A stretch of 64,000 bases of DNA from MFD01213-c1 sp963704405 (GCA_963704405.1 OY969903.1:2480001-2544000); one strand, 5' to 3'; shown: positions 38,407-48,106, counted from the first letter of the stretch. The notes: generated by a model not told the origin, from the sequence alone. Numbers and translations are program-made.

Positions 38407-39099
38407 ATGCCAGTTATCCTTCAACGTTCCAAGCGGTACAAAGAAGCCGCCAAAAAACAGGTCATTGAACCCATGGCGATCGAGCCGGCGGTGGACCTGG
38501 TCAAGACCTTCAATGCCACCAAGTTCGATCAGACCGTCGAACTCACCTTCTCGCTCAGCATCGATCCCAAGCAGGCCGACCAGATGATCCGCGGCTCGCT
38601 GTCGCTGCCCCACGGCGTCGGCAAGACCAAGCGCGTTGTTGCCTTCTGTCCCGAACATCTCGTCACCACCGCCCTCAACGCGGGCGCGATTAAGGCCGGC
38701 GGGCAGGAACTCGTCCAGCAGATCGAGAAGGAAAACTTCACCGATTTCGACGTCGCCGTCGCGACCCCTGACATGATGCGTTTCGTAGGCCGCCTCGGTA
38801 AGGTGCTTGGTCCAAAGGGCCTCATGCCGTCCCCCAAGGCCGGCACCGTGACCCCTAATGTCGCCGACGCCGTTCGTGAATACGCCGCCGGTAAGATCGA
38901 ATTCCGCAACGATGCCGGCGGCAATGTCCACACCGTCGTTGGCAAGGTCAGCTTCAGCAAGCAGGACCTGGTCGACAACATCAACGCGATGATTGCCCAC
39001 ATTCGCAAGCTTAAGCCCGCCACCAGCAAAGGCGCGTTCTTCCGGAAGCTTGTGCTCAAAGGCACGATGACCCCCGCGGTGTATCTGACGATTCAATAA
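38407..39099 (+). CDS. rplA: 50S ribosomal protein L1
   Basis: L1 forms the mobile L1 stalk that helps release deacylated tRNA. The 230-residue product has the two-domain layout: RSKRYKEAAKK at the start, LSLPHGVGKTKRVVAFCPE, then LGKVLGPKGLMPSPKAGTVT, and ends GAFFRKLVLKGTMTPAVYLT. It follows rplK after a 132-bp spacer. The product also binds operon mRNA as a repressor in many bacteria. Confidence 0.97.
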   Translation: MPVILQRSKRYKEAAKKQVIEPMAIEPAVDLVKTFNATKFDQTVELTFSLSIDPKQADQMIRGSLSLPHGVGKTKRVVAFCPEHLVTTALNAGAIKAGGQELVQQIEKENFTDFDVAVATPDMMRFVGRLGKVLGPKGLMPSPKAGTVTPNVADAVREYAAGKIEFRNDAGGNVHTVVGKVSFSKQDLVDNINAMIAHIRKLKPATSKGAFFRKLVLKGTMTPAVYLTIQ

Positions 39100-39114
39100 G
39101 GCGTAAAGAAATGC

Positions 39115-39196
39115 GTCCGTCGCCAGTTGTCCATAGTCCGTTGCCGGGAAAACTAATCGCAACGGACAATTGACAACGATCAACTGACCAACCGAA
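39115..39196. repeat. inverted heptad repeat upstream of rplJ
   Basis: The left arm includes GTCCGTC, GCCAGTT, GTCCATA, GTCCGTT. The right arm includes AACGGAC, AATTGAC, CAACTGA. The arms sit in the rplA-rplJ spacer and end 8 bp before the rplJ start codon. Confidence 0.75.
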
Positions 39197-39204
39197 GGTT
39201 TAAA

Positions 39205-39753
39205 ATGAGCAAAAAAGTAAAAAGCCTGATCGAAAAAGAACTATCCATCCGCCTCAAGGGGCTGGATGCGGTTGCGGTCATCAATCCCCGCGGAATCGCG
39301 GCGACCAAGACCAACCAGATGCGCCGCCGTATGCGGGAAAAAGGCCTGCGCATGACCGTCGTCAAAAACACCCTCGCCAAGCGAGCGGTCGGTGACGGAA
39401 AGCTCAAGGGCTTCGACAAACTGCTCGATGGCCCCTCTGCCGTCATCTACGGGCAGGCCAGCATCTCGGCCGTCGCCCGTTTCCTTCTCGACGAGAAGAA
39501 GAACGACGAGACGATCGAACTCCGCGGCATGTTCTTCGATGGTGAAGTCTACATTGGCGATAAAGGCGTCGAGCAGCTCAGCAAGATGCCGACCCGCGAA
39601 GAAGCGATCGGCTCGCTCGTCGCGCTGATCATCAGCCCTGCAAAGAACCTCGCTGGCGCACTCAAAGGCCCGGCCGGCAAGATCGCCTCGATCCTCAAGA
39701 CCATCGAAGACAAAGCAAAGGAAAAAGAAGGCGCTGCCCCGGCAGCAGCCTGA
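39205..39753 (+). CDS. rplJ: 50S ribosomal protein L10
   Basis: L10 anchors the L7/L12 stalk to the ribosome. The 182-residue product starts MSKKVKSLIEKELSIRLKG, followed by RRRMREKGLRMTVVKNTLAK, and has a C-terminal helical tail for L7/L12 dimers (LKTIEDKAKEKEGAAPAAA). It precedes rplL after a 166-bp spacer that contains a hairpin. Confidence 0.95.
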   Translation: MSKKVKSLIEKELSIRLKGLDAVAVINPRGIAATKTNQMRRRMREKGLRMTVVKNTLAKRAVGDGKLKGFDKLLDGPSAVIYGQASISAVARFLLDEKKNDETIELRGMFFDGEVYIGDKGVEQLSKMPTREEAIGSLVALIISPAKNLAGALKGPAGKIASILKTIEDKAKEKEGAAPAAA

Positions 39754-39838
39754 TTAAATTTTCAAACCGTCACGCTTTGGCGGGACGGATATTTCAGAAC
39801 ACTTAATCCGCAGTCTGACTGCCCCGAAAGGGTTAAAA

Positions 39839-39857
39839 CCGGCTCGATGTGAGCCGG
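39839..39857 (+). promoter_or_regulatory. hairpin in the rplJ-rplL spacer
   Basis: CCGGCTC (39839-39845) pairs perfectly with GAGCCGG (39851-39857) around a 5-nt loop. There is no T tract, so it is not a terminator. It could be a processing or regulatory site within the transcript. Confidence 0.4.
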
Positions 39858-39919
39858 GCTATTGGACGGGATGAAACGTTCGACACGGTTGACCCCCGAT
39901 ACGGGTCGGAGAATAAGTC

Positions 39920-40318
39920 ATGGCAGAAGCAACAGCAGAAATCAAAGAACTTGGCGACAAGATCGTCGGTCTCACCCTCAAGCAGGCGGTTGAACTGGCC
40001 GCCTACCTCAAGGAAGCTCACGGCATCGAACCCGCCGCCGGCGGTGTGATGATGGCCGGTGGTGGTGGCGGTGGCGCCGCTGCCGCGGCCCCCGTCGAAG
40101 AAGCCAAGACCACCTTCGACGTCATTCTCAAGGCTGGTGGCGACAAGAAGATCCAGGTCATCAAGGTTGTCCGTGCAGCGACCGGCCTGGGCCTGAAGGA
40201 AGCCAAGGACCTTGTCGAAGCCGCTCCCAAGGCCGTCAAGGAAAGCCTCAGCAAGGAAGACGCCGAGAAGCTGAAGAAGGAACTCGAAGAGCAGGGCGCA
40301 ACGGTCGAGCTGAAGTAA
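39920..40318 (+). CDS. rplL: 50S ribosomal protein L7/L12
   Basis: L7/L12 forms the stalk dimers that recruit elongation factors. The 132-residue product has an N-terminal dimerisation helix (GDKIVGLTLKQAVELAAYLK), an Ala/Gly-rich hinge and the C-terminal factor-binding domain (KIQVIKVVRAATGLGLKEAK, then EELEEQGATVELK-like end). The hinge is unusually Gly-rich (MMAGGGGGGAAAAAP). A terminator follows at 40358; rpoB is not downstream. Confidence 0.96.
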   Translation: MAEATAEIKELGDKIVGLTLKQAVELAAYLKEAHGIEPAAGGVMMAGGGGGGAAAAAPVEEAKTTFDVILKAGGDKKIQVIKVVRAATGLGLKEAKDLVEAAPKAVKESLSKEDAEKLKKELEEQGATVELK

Positions 40319-40357
40319 GCTTTACCCCCGCCAGCTTGTGTTTTCAATAATAAGTGC

Positions 40358-40393
40358 GAAGCGCCGATCACTCCGATCGGCGCTTCTTTTTTT
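40358..40393 (+). terminator. Rho-independent terminator after rplL
   Basis: A 12-bp perfect stem (GAAGCGCCGATC, 40358-40369, with 40375-40386) encloses a 5-nt loop and is followed by T7. It ends the ribosomal protein block. Confidence 0.93.
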
Positions 40394-40601
40394 CACGATC
40401 GGAAAAAGTGGCAAGGCCTGCACGGACGTGCTGATCTTGAAGCGTGGCTTCGAAGAATTCCCCGGGGCTTAATGACAAAACCCGCATTTCCCCACCATAT
40501 CGTATAAACGCGCCGGCATCTATTTTTGAAATGCTTGTTCACTGCCTTGGCGTGATCGGCAGTAACCCCTAATGTTTTTCTTCTTTATTTTTACAAACAA
40601 T

Positions 40602-41704
40602 TCACAACACTTCTGAAGCCCGCGGATAACTCCCCAGCACTGTCAATTGCAGGCAATGCTTCTTGGCTTCCTCAATCGCCTTCTTCATCGCCGCATCGTC
40701 CGCATGCGCTTGTGCATCAATGAAAAAGTAATACTCCCAATTCACTTTCTTGCTTGGTCGCTTTTCAATATCCGTGAGATTGATCCCATTTTCCTTGAAC
40801 ACATCCAGCACTTCCGCCAGCGCCCCGGCTTATGCGCGGTTGTGAACATGATCGCCGTCTTATCATCCCCGCTGCGGCGGGCCGGCTCGCGCCCGATCAC
40901 CAGAAACCGCGTCTCGTTCTCCGGATCATCCTCAATATTCTCAAACAGCACCTGCAACCCATGCAGTTCCCCCGCGATTTTTGTGCCGATTGCCGCCACC
41001 CCCGGCTGCTGGCTTGCCATCTCCGCCGCCTTGCTCGTGCTCGCCGCCGGCTGAATATCGCGATCCTTCCCCACCGCGCTCAGCCACTTGCGGCACTGGC
41101 TGAACACCTCGGGCTTGGAATAAATTGCCCGAACCTTCTCCCAAGGCTCGGCGGCCAGCAGATAATGATGAATTGTAATCCGCACTTCCGCGCAGATCTT
41201 GGCGCTGCTGTTCAGAAACGCATCGAGCGTATCAACAACGCCCCCATGCAAACTGTTCTCCACCGGCACCAGGCCATAATCGATATGCCCGCGAACCACT
41301 TCCTCAAAGACGCTTGGAATATCCGCCAGTGGCACATAGTCCACGCTGCTGCCGAACTTGCGAACCGAAGCCGCGTGTGAAAACGTTCCCGCCGGCCCCA
41401 AAAATCCAATCCGGAGCGGCTTTTCCAAAGCGAACGACCCGCTCATCAATTCCCGATAAACCGCCTCCAGGCACCGGTCGGGCAGCGGCCCTTTATTCAG
41501 CCCTCGAACCTTTTCCAGCACCGCCTTCTCGCGGTCCGGCGCATAGATCGGCTCATTCTGCTGCTGCTTCACCTTGCCAATATCAACAACCACCTTCGCG
41601 CGCTGATTGAGCAATTCAACGATCCCCGCATCCAGCGCGTCGATCTTATCGCGCAATTGCGGCAGCGAAGCAGAGCCGGAATCAGTAGGTATAGAACCCG
41701 CCAT
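40602..41704 (-). pseudogene. pheA: bifunctional chorismate mutase/prephenate dehydratase, one frameshift
   Basis: The P-protein converts chorismate to prephenate and on to phenylpyruvate for phenylalanine synthesis. The chorismate mutase domain (LRDKIDALDAGIVELLNQRA) is followed by the dehydratase domain (RIGFLGPAGTFSHAA, GLVPVENSLHGGVVDTLDAF, FLVIGREPARRSGDDKTAIM). The C-terminal ACT domain lies in another frame (LDVFKENGINLTDIEKRPSK, YYFFIDAQAH). One G added in the G4 run of the coding strand (40823-40826) restores HKPGALAEVLDVF. ATG 41704 is chosen over a TTG at 41740. A sequencing deletion is likely. Confidence 0.92.
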
Positions 41705-41835
41705 GCGATTGTTTGTAGCGGTCTCGATTGAGACCGTCAAACAGCGGACAGGCTAAAACAAATGCCGGCATGGGAAGTTTTCATCAGAAAATCAGCTCTG
41801 GATGCCGATAATCATTTACAAGAGGCTATGTACTG

Positions 41836-42557
41836 GTGCTACAGGAGTTATTGACATTCATGCCCAGGGAGGCCGGCTCCGCGACGCTCGCATTCGCGTC
41901 CGTGGGGGCGGCGTGCGGTGTTGCTTTATGGGTGAGCGGCGCCCGCTTCAGCCGCTACATCGTCACCCTCACCGCCGTCGCTATTGGAACCGGCGTTGGT
42001 GTCGGTTCGCCCCGCTGGTTTGGCTGGGCAATCGACGGCATGGGGCCCGCGGTTGGTGGCGCAATTGTTCTGGCGCATCCGGCTACGTCCTGCATCGCAT
42101 GTGGGTCGCTGTCTGGGCAGGCTTTGTCCTGGCCGCCTGGGCCGCGCTTGGAACGTGGATGATGCTTGCCCACGATCAGCCCTGGACGTGGCCGCTCTGG
42201 TCCAGCATGACTGTGCCGCTGTATTTCAAGCAAGTTTGGGAAGCGCTCCCGCCCGACGTCGCCCGCGCCCTCCCCGTCGTCTGCGGAGCCGCCTTCCTCA
42301 TGGGCGCCATTCCGGCGGCGATCTGGCCGCGCGCGGCAATGGTCATGCTCTACAGCGCCGCCGGCGCAACCTTGGCCGTCCTGACCGGAACCGCACTGGT
42401 GAACATGGAACAACCTCAGTGGCTGTCCAAAGTGCCCCCAAAGCTTTCGTTCCAACTCGGCGCCATGCTGCTGGTGGTGGCGATCGGAGCCGCCTTGCAA
42501 TGGCAATTGTATTTCCGAAAGCGTCCGGATGTTCGTGACCCTGCTGGTATTTCTTAA
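41836..42557 (+). pseudogene. multi-helix membrane protein, one frameshift
   Basis: This is the first of two adjacent related membrane protein genes. The first frame begins VLQELLTFMPREAG with helices (SVGAACGVALWVSG, YIVTLTAVAIGTGVGVG). The second continues GASGYVLHRMWVAVWAGFVL, with TM segments to LQWQLYFRKRP. One G added near 42072 joins them. GTG 41836 is the likely start. No family is recognised. The next gene begins with a near-identical motif. Confidence 0.62.
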
Positions 42558-42575
42558 AACCGACCGGAGTTGATT

Positions 42576-43325
42576 GTGCTGAATCAGCTGATGACATTCC
42601 TGCCGACGCTCGCCGGCGTTATCGATGACGCGGGCCCCGGGCCCGGCATGACTGACGCCGCCAATTCCGGCGGCGACGCCATGTACCACTGGCCGTCCCG
42701 CTGGCCGATCCAAGGCGACCTGCTCTCCTGGTGCCATACCACCAGTCCTGGCATTGCAGTCCTCCTCATCATCGGTGGAATTGTTTACCTCCTCTTTGGC
42801 TACTACATTTTCAAAGCCCTCGTCACACTCAACGCCGCCATCCTCGGGGCCTATTTTGGAGCTGTCCTGGGAGACAAGAGCGGCACCGCCGTCCCCGCCG
42901 CCATCGTCGGCGCCCTGCTCGCTGCCGCTGCTACCTGGCCTGTCATGAAATACGCCGTCGCGATCATGGGCGGCATTTTCGGCGCATGCCTTGGCGCCAC
43001 CATCTGGCGCCTCTGCGGCCAAGACCCTGCGTTTGCCTGGTCCGGCGCCATGACCGGCCTGGTCTTCTTTGGCTTGCTCTCATTCCTTCTCTTCCGCCAA
43101 TGCATCATGACCTACACCAGCCTTCAAGGCTCTGTCATGCTTGTCTTCGGCATCCTCGCCCTTATCTTCAAATACGATCAAATCGGCGGCTCCCTGACTC
43201 AAAGTTTCGAAGTCAAACCTTTCCTCCTTCCTTTATCAATCTTCATCCCCACCCTGCTGGGCTTCATCTACCAGCAAACCGTCTTCCCCGCCGGCGGCCC
43301 TCCCTCCGCTCCCGCCAAAAAATAA
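42576..43325 (+). CDS. multi-helix membrane protein, tandem relative of the preceding gene
   Basis: The 249-residue protein has about six predicted helices (GIAVLLIIGGIVYLLFGYYI, NAAILGAYFGAVLG, AAIVGALLAAAATWPVMKYA, MGGIFGACLGATIWRL, GLVFFGLLSFLLF, FLLPLSIFIPTLLGFIYQQ). Glycine zippers suggest tight helix packing, as in DUF4203-like proteins. GTG 42576 follows GGAG. Its opening VLNQLMTFLPTLAG parallels the previous gene. Confidence 0.65.
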   Translation: MLNQLMTFLPTLAGVIDDAGPGPGMTDAANSGGDAMYHWPSRWPIQGDLLSWCHTTSPGIAVLLIIGGIVYLLFGYYIFKALVTLNAAILGAYFGAVLGDKSGTAVPAAIVGALLAAAATWPVMKYAVAIMGGIFGACLGATIWRLCGQDPAFAWSGAMTGLVFFGLLSFLLFRQCIMTYTSLQGSVMLVFGILALIFKYDQIGGSLTQSFEVKPFLLPLSIFIPTLLGFIYQQTVFPAGGPPSAPAKK

Positions 43326-43407
43326 AATGGAAGGCTGACGTTTCCAGGCATCTGATTCGGCGGGGAGATAAGTAATCTCCGAGCAGCGCATTGCGCCGCG
43401 GAAGAAC

Positions 43408-43428
43408 AGGGCAACCGCATTCTCCGCC
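43408..43428. repeat. inverted repeat flanking the IS630-type element
   Basis: AGGGCAACCGCATTCTCC here matches the complement of 44670-44687 at 17 of 18 positions. The two copies lie on opposite sides of the IS630-type element, outside its terminal repeats, so the element sits between the arms of an older inverted repeat. Confidence 0.5.
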
Positions 43429-43509
43429 GGTCCATGTGGGCGATCTGCATTGGCGATTTGAAAACCAGGATCGCTCGTCAGGCGCTCAGGCATCTTTTCA
43501 GGACTTATA

Positions 43510-44661
43510 CGCTTTCCAAAAAATAAACGCGCGCCCGGCTACCCTGGTGGCGTGCATTTGATTTGATTATGGCATGATGGAACCTGACAAGGAGGTCGCA
43601 TCATGCGTGTCGAGGCATTTGATACTTCCGATCAACTTCGTGACCAGGCCCGAAAGCAGGATGATCCGTTGCTGACCATCCGGCTTCTCGGCGTGGCAAT
43701 GGCAATGGAGGGCAAGACGGCGCCTGAAGTGGCGGCGTCCATCGGTTATAGCCGTCGTGCGGTGCAGGAATGGGTGCGGTGGTACAACGCCCAGGGAATC
43801 GAAGGTCTACGCGATGCTCCGGGCCGGGGTCGCAAGCCGCCGCTTGTGGAAGAAGAAGTGAAACGGTTTTGCCGGCGTCTGGACGCCGAGCCTCGTGCCC
43901 AGGATGGCGTGTGCGCGCTGCGTGGGCGGGACGTGCAGCGCATCCTGCATGAAGAGTTCGGCAAGGTTCGTTCGTTGTCGGGGACCTATTCTATTCTGCA
44001 TCGTCTGGGGTACAACGACCTGATGCCCCGTCCCCGGCATCAGAGCGCCGATCCGGCGGCGCAGGAGGCCTTTAAAAAAAGTTGCCGGCACTGATCGAGC
44101 GTGTTCGCCGGGAACATCCGGACAAGAAGGTCGAGGTCTGGTTCCAGGATGAAGCGCGTTTTGGCCAGCAGGGGACGCTGACGCGGGTGTGGGCGCCGGT
44201 GGGATCGCGTCCGCGGGCGGTGAGGCAAACGCAGTACGATTATTTATATGTGCTGGGCGCCTGTTGTCCTTCGACGGGCCAGACGGTGGGACTGCTCTCG
44301 CCTCATCTCAACACCGGGGTGATGAACGTGTTCTTCGAGCAGTTCGTCAAGGAGGTTGATCCCCAGATTCATGTCGTGCTGATCTGGGACGGGGCGGGAT
44401 ACCACAAGTCGAGCGAGTTGAAGTTGCCGGCGAACGTGACGGCGATTCCGCTTCCGCCTTACTCACCGGAACTGAACCCCATGGAGAATCTCTGGCACTA
44501 TCTGCGGAGTCATTACTGGTCCAATCGAGCGTACAAGGACTACGACGCATTACGCCAAGCCGGCTGCGATGCGTGGCAGAGGACATGTCTCGACGCCGAA
44601 CGAGTCAAAACCGTTTGTGGAGCAAGTTACACGCTGGAGCGCAGATGATTTTTGGAAAGCG
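43510..44661 (+). mobile_element. IS630-family insertion sequence
   Basis: The 1,152-bp element lies between two TA dinucleotides (43508-43509 and 44662-44663), the usual target duplication of IS630/Tc1-type elements. The ends share CGCTTTCCAAAAA (13 bp) in inverted orientation, with weaker similarity further in. It carries a two-frame DDE transposase. Confidence 0.88.
43603..44648 (+). CDS. IS630-family transposase, -1 frame change at A7
   Basis: The first frame (43603-44094) holds HTH domains (MEGKTAPEVAASIGYSRRAV, GRGRKPPLVEEEVKRFCRRL). The second (44079-44648) holds the DDE catalytic core: WFQDEARFGQQG, VVLIWDGAGYHKS and LPPYSPELNPMENLWHYLR. The frames meet at TTTAAAAAAAG (44071-44081). 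A -1 slip on A-AAA-AAG, or one extra A, gives a single protein of about 348 residues. Programmed frameshifting is known in this family. A lost base is equally possible here. GGAGG precedes ATG 43603. Confidence 0.88.
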
Positions 44662-44840
44662 TATTACAGGAGAATGCGGTTACCCTGCGCGGAAGAACGA
44701 GTTGGCGGGGCTGCTCTTTCTTCATTTGTGGTATTCCGTATGATCGGGCGTCGGCTGTTGGAAGCCGTTGGCTTTTGATGGTGCGGCTGACCAGCCGGTT
44801 TGCTCTGCGGCTCCTGTTTTGAAGTATTGCAGGTGAACTG

Positions 44841-46334
44841 ATGATTCGAACGAAGATGGTTGCCACGATGGGTCCGGCCTGCGGGGACGTTGAGACGCTT
44901 CTTCGGTTGTTTCAAGCCGGCGTGGATGTCTGCCGCCTGAACTTTTCGCATGGGGCGCTGGATGGACATCTGCTGAGCCTCCGGAATATCCGGGAGGCGG
45001 CCAGCCGCTATGATGAACCGATTGCGATTCTGGGTGATCTTGGGGGCCCAAAGATTCGGCTGGGGCAGATTAAAGATGTGGATGGAACGGGGGGAATGGC
45101 GATCGGCGTTGGCGATACCCTGATCATACAGCGTGAGCCGCTTGTTGGTGAGAACGGGCGCGTGTCTTCGACATATCCGGCGCTGGTGGATGAAGTGTGC
45201 GTGGGGCATCGTGTTCTGATCGAGGACGGATTGCTGCGGTTTGTCTGCACGGACAAAAACACGAACGAGATCATCTGCAACTGCACCTCCGGCGGCATCT
45301 TGAAAAGCTCCAAGGGGATCAACCTTCCGGATACCACCGTCAATGTTCCATCCATCACCGAACGCGACTGGGAATGCATCGACTGGGCGATCGAGCAGCG
45401 GCTGGATTATCTGGCGCTGTCGTTCGTTCGTACCGCCAACGACATTCGCGAACTGCGCGAATACCTGACCGACAAGGTCTGCGATACTCATCTGATCGCC
45501 AAGATCGAAAAAGCTGAGGCGGTGGACCATATCGATGAGATCATCGATGCCAGCGATGGGTTGATGGTGGCGCGCGGTGATCTGGGCGTGGAGATGGATG
45601 TGGCGGAGGTGCCGATCATCCAGAAGGATTTGATCCGCCGCTGCCAGCGGGCGGGCAAGCCCGTGATCGTGGCGACGCAAATGCTGCAGAGCATGGTCGA
45701 GCAGAGTTCGCCTACGCGGGCGGAAGTGAGCGATGTGGCCAACGCGATATTTGACGGGACGGACGCCGTCATGCTGAGCGGGGAGACGAGCGTTGGGAAG
45801 TTCCCTGTGGTAACGGTCCATATGATGTCGCACATCGCCGAGGTAACCGAAGCTTACCTGACGCGCGAGGATGCAAGCGAGCAGCCGGCGCCGATGGTCA
45901 AAACGACGCTGCCGGCCGGGGCGCTGGCTCGAGGCGCGCTGCGGATCGTGCATGATCTGAAAGCAAAGCTGGTGGTGGTCTGGACGCAGACGGGGACGAC
46001 GGCGCGGGTTTTTTCGAAGCATCATTTTCCGGTGCCGATCATCGCGCTTTCGCCGGACCATCGCTCGCTGCGGCGCATGGCGCTGCATTACGGTGTGATT
46101 CCGCAGGAGATGCAGGCAACTCCCGATTTGACAAGCCTGATTCAGCGGATCGATGAGTTCATCATCACGCGGAAATATGCCGAGCCGAAGGATCGAGTGG
46201 TGATCGTGGCGGGCTGGTCGCCGGGCACGCCTGGCACGATGAACGGGTTGGTGATTCATACGGTCGGCGAGTCATGGACGCCTGTGCCGACGGCGCAGAT
46301 GCTGCGGCAGATGGTGAAGTCGGAGAAGGATTGA
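44841..46334 (+). CDS. pyk: pyruvate kinase
   Basis: Pyruvate kinase converts phosphoenolpyruvate and ADP to pyruvate and ATP, the last step of glycolysis. The 497-residue product has RTKMVATMGPACGDVETL, VCRLNFSHGALDGH, LGDLGGPKIRLGQI, the active-site IAKIEKAEAVDHIDEII and MVARGDLGVEMDVAEVPIIQ, and ATQMLQSMVEQSSPTRAEVS. The C-terminal allosteric-like domain is complete. The stop overlaps the next start by one base (TGATG), so translation may be coupled. Confidence 0.97.
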   Translation: MIRTKMVATMGPACGDVETLLRLFQAGVDVCRLNFSHGALDGHLLSLRNIREAASRYDEPIAILGDLGGPKIRLGQIKDVDGTGGMAIGVGDTLIIQREPLVGENGRVSSTYPALVDEVCVGHRVLIEDGLLRFVCTDKNTNEIICNCTSGGILKSSKGINLPDTTVNVPSITERDWECIDWAIEQRLDYLALSFVRTANDIRELREYLTDKVCDTHLIAKIEKAEAVDHIDEIIDASDGLMVARGDLGVEMDVAEVPIIQKDLIRRCQRAGKPVIVATQMLQSMVEQSSPTRAEVSDVANAIFDGTDAVMLSGETSVGKFPVVTVHMMSHIAEVTEAYLTREDASEQPAPMVKTTLPAGALARGALRIVHDLKAKLVVVWTQTGTTARVFSKHHFPVPIIALSPDHRSLRRMALHYGVIPQEMQATPDLTSLIQRIDEFIITRKYAEPKDRVVIVAGWSPGTPGTMNGLVIHTVGESWTPVPTAQMLRQMVKSEKD

Positions 46335-46963
46335 TGAGCGCGAAACACAATTGTTTTTCGCTTGCCATCGTGATGGTGCTGCTGACGGGGGCGGCGGGGT
46401 GTCTTTCAGGGGCTCGATCGGATGCGCCGCCGGTGACGAATATCGATCCGCAGCAGGCGACGCCGGACTTTTGGCTGGCCAAGCCGGCGGTGGCGGATAT
46501 CAGTGACGCCGATTTTTATCGCCTTTGGAATGCCTGCCGCGCGGAGGCTCATGACCGTTTTTTCCTGATCGACCGCGAGAATTATCGCGAGGGGCTTTTG
46601 ACGACGCAACCGCTGATTTCGAAGCAGGCGATTGAGTTTTGGCGGCGGGATGTGGTGACTCCTTCCGACATCGCCAACAGCACCCTGGCGACCTATCGGC
46701 GGACCGTACGGTTTGAATTGACCAGGCAGGCGGATGGGACGTTCACAGCGCACCCGAAGGTGCTGGTGGAACGGTTTGCGTCGGCGGAGCGGCGGCTGAC
46801 GGCGATCTATGAGTACCACACGGCGTTCAGCGGGCCGCGCGCATTTGGGGATGCGCAGACGGATGAAGGCCTGGCGCTGCCCAGCGATTATTGGTACGCC
46901 ACGGGGAGGGATTTGGCACTGGAGACGGACCTGGCTTCGGGAGTGGCAAAGAGGTTGAAATAG
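46334..46963 (+). CDS. lipoprotein of unknown function downstream of pyk
   Basis: The 209-residue protein has a signal peptide and lipobox (VMVLLTGAAGC). No family is recognised. Conserved-looking parts are FWLAKPAVADISDADFYRLW, EAHDRFFLIDRENYREGLL and STLATYRRTVRFELTRQADG. GGAGAAGG at 46322-46329 is the ribosome-binding site, inside the pyk coding end. Coupling to pyk is by position only. Confidence 0.7.
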   Translation: MSAKHNCFSLAIVMVLLTGAAGCLSGARSDAPPVTNIDPQQATPDFWLAKPAVADISDADFYRLWNACRAEAHDRFFLIDRENYREGLLTTQPLISKQAIEFWRRDVVTPSDIANSTLATYRRTVRFELTRQADGTFTAHPKVLVERFASAERRLTAIYEYHTAFSGPRAFGDAQTDEGLALPSDYWYATGRDLALETDLASGVAKRLK

Positions 46964-47134
46964 TTGGGGCTGGGGCTTCTGGCCGAATTGAGAGAGGATC
47001 CAACACACAGACGTGGACACACGGAGAGGGTGTGATTGATTGCATTTCCTCTCATCGCGATGGTGATTGGCTTCATGGTCATCAGGGATGACGGATTGGG
47101 CGGGGCCAAAATTTAGATGGACGAGAGGATCGGT

Positions 47135-48106
47135 TCAGTTATCTGCGATCCACTGGTGGCCGACTTCCCTGGCTACGATGCGGTCGGGGTCGCTGGCGGC
47201 GTTCAGCATGCGCTGGATGGGTTCCTGCGGCGGTTCGTGGCTGAGGCGGAAGGTGCTGTGGTGCATCGATAGGACGCGGTCGGCGCGGCAATGGTCGGCC
47301 ATCATGAGGGCCTGCTCCGGGGTGGCGTGAGCGGCGATGTAGGGGTCGTAGGCGCCGATGCCCATGATGGCGAGGTCAACTTTTTTCAGGTCTTTGAAAT
47401 GTTCGTGATAGGCGGTGTCTCCTCCATAGAGGACGCGGTGGCGGGCGAATTCAATGAGGTAGGCGTTGAAGCCGCGGTGCTGATCGTAGAAGGTTCGGGC
47501 GCCCCAGTGGCGGACCTGGCGGGCAGTGATTTTTAAGCCGCGGGATTCGGTGGATTCGCCCCAGCGGAGTTCGGTGATTTTGCGGAAGCCTAAATCGCTG
47601 ATGAGATCACCGGTATGATGGGCGGTGATGACAGGGATGCGCCTGGGTAGTCTGGCGAGCGTCGGGCGATCCAGATGATCGAAATGGGCGTGGGAAATCA
47701 CGATCAGATCGATCGGGGGCAGCTCGCGAATGGTGAGCGCGGGGGCGACGAGGCGGCGGGGGCCGCCGGTAATGAGGCCCAGGCCGACACCGACGCGGTT
47801 GGAGAGGACGGGATCGGTGAGGATGGTTTGACCGCCGATGCGGAGGAGGATGGTGGCGTGACCGATCCAGATGGCGGCGAGTTCCCGATTTTCCCAGTTC
47901 GTAAGATCGGGTTTGGTCCGGGCGGCGGGGGGGAGATTGAGGTTGTCGAAGAAGCGCATGCGGCCGCGCCCGCGGCCGAGGAAATCGGCGACGCGGAGGG
48001 CGGCCTCGCTTTTTTTGGCCCAGTCGGTGTAACGTCTCCAGCTCAAGGGTTTTTGGCTCCGGGGTTGATCGTGTGAAATAAATGCAGCATTTAAATCAAA
48101 ATACAA
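47135..48106 (-). CDS. metallo-beta-lactamase-fold hydrolase (NAPE-PLD/UlaG-like)
   Basis: The 323-residue protein has an MBL fold. WIGHATILLRIGGQTILTDP opens the fold and ISHAHFDHLDRPTL is the HxHxDH metal motif. Distal ligands lie in ITAHHTGDLISDLGF and LYGGDTAYHEHFKDL, and MSMHHSTF-like spacing near the end completes the site. This resembles N-acyl-phosphatidylethanolamine phospholipase D-like and UlaG-like enzymes. The substrate is unknown. It stands alone on the minus strand. Confidence 0.85.
   Translation of the reverse strand: MYFDLNAAFISHDQPRSQKPLSWRRYTDWAKKSEAALRVADFLGRGRGRMRFFDNLNLPPAARTKPDLTNWENRELAAIWIGHATILLRIGGQTILTDPVLSNRVGVGLGLITGGPRRLVAPALTIRELPPIDLIVISHAHFDHLDRPTLARLPRRIPVITAHHTGDLISDLGFRKITELRWGESTESRGLKITARQVRHWGARTFYDQHRGFNAYLIEFARHRVLYGGDTAYHEHFKDLKKVDLAIMGIGAYDPYIAAHATPEQALMMADHCRADRVLSMHHSTFRLSHEPPQEPIQRMLNAASDPDRIVAREVGHQWIADN

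Noticed and set aside
44664..46259. 531-codon minus-strand frame
   Set aside because: Antisense to pyk; no recognisable domain and an unusual His/Arg-rich composition.
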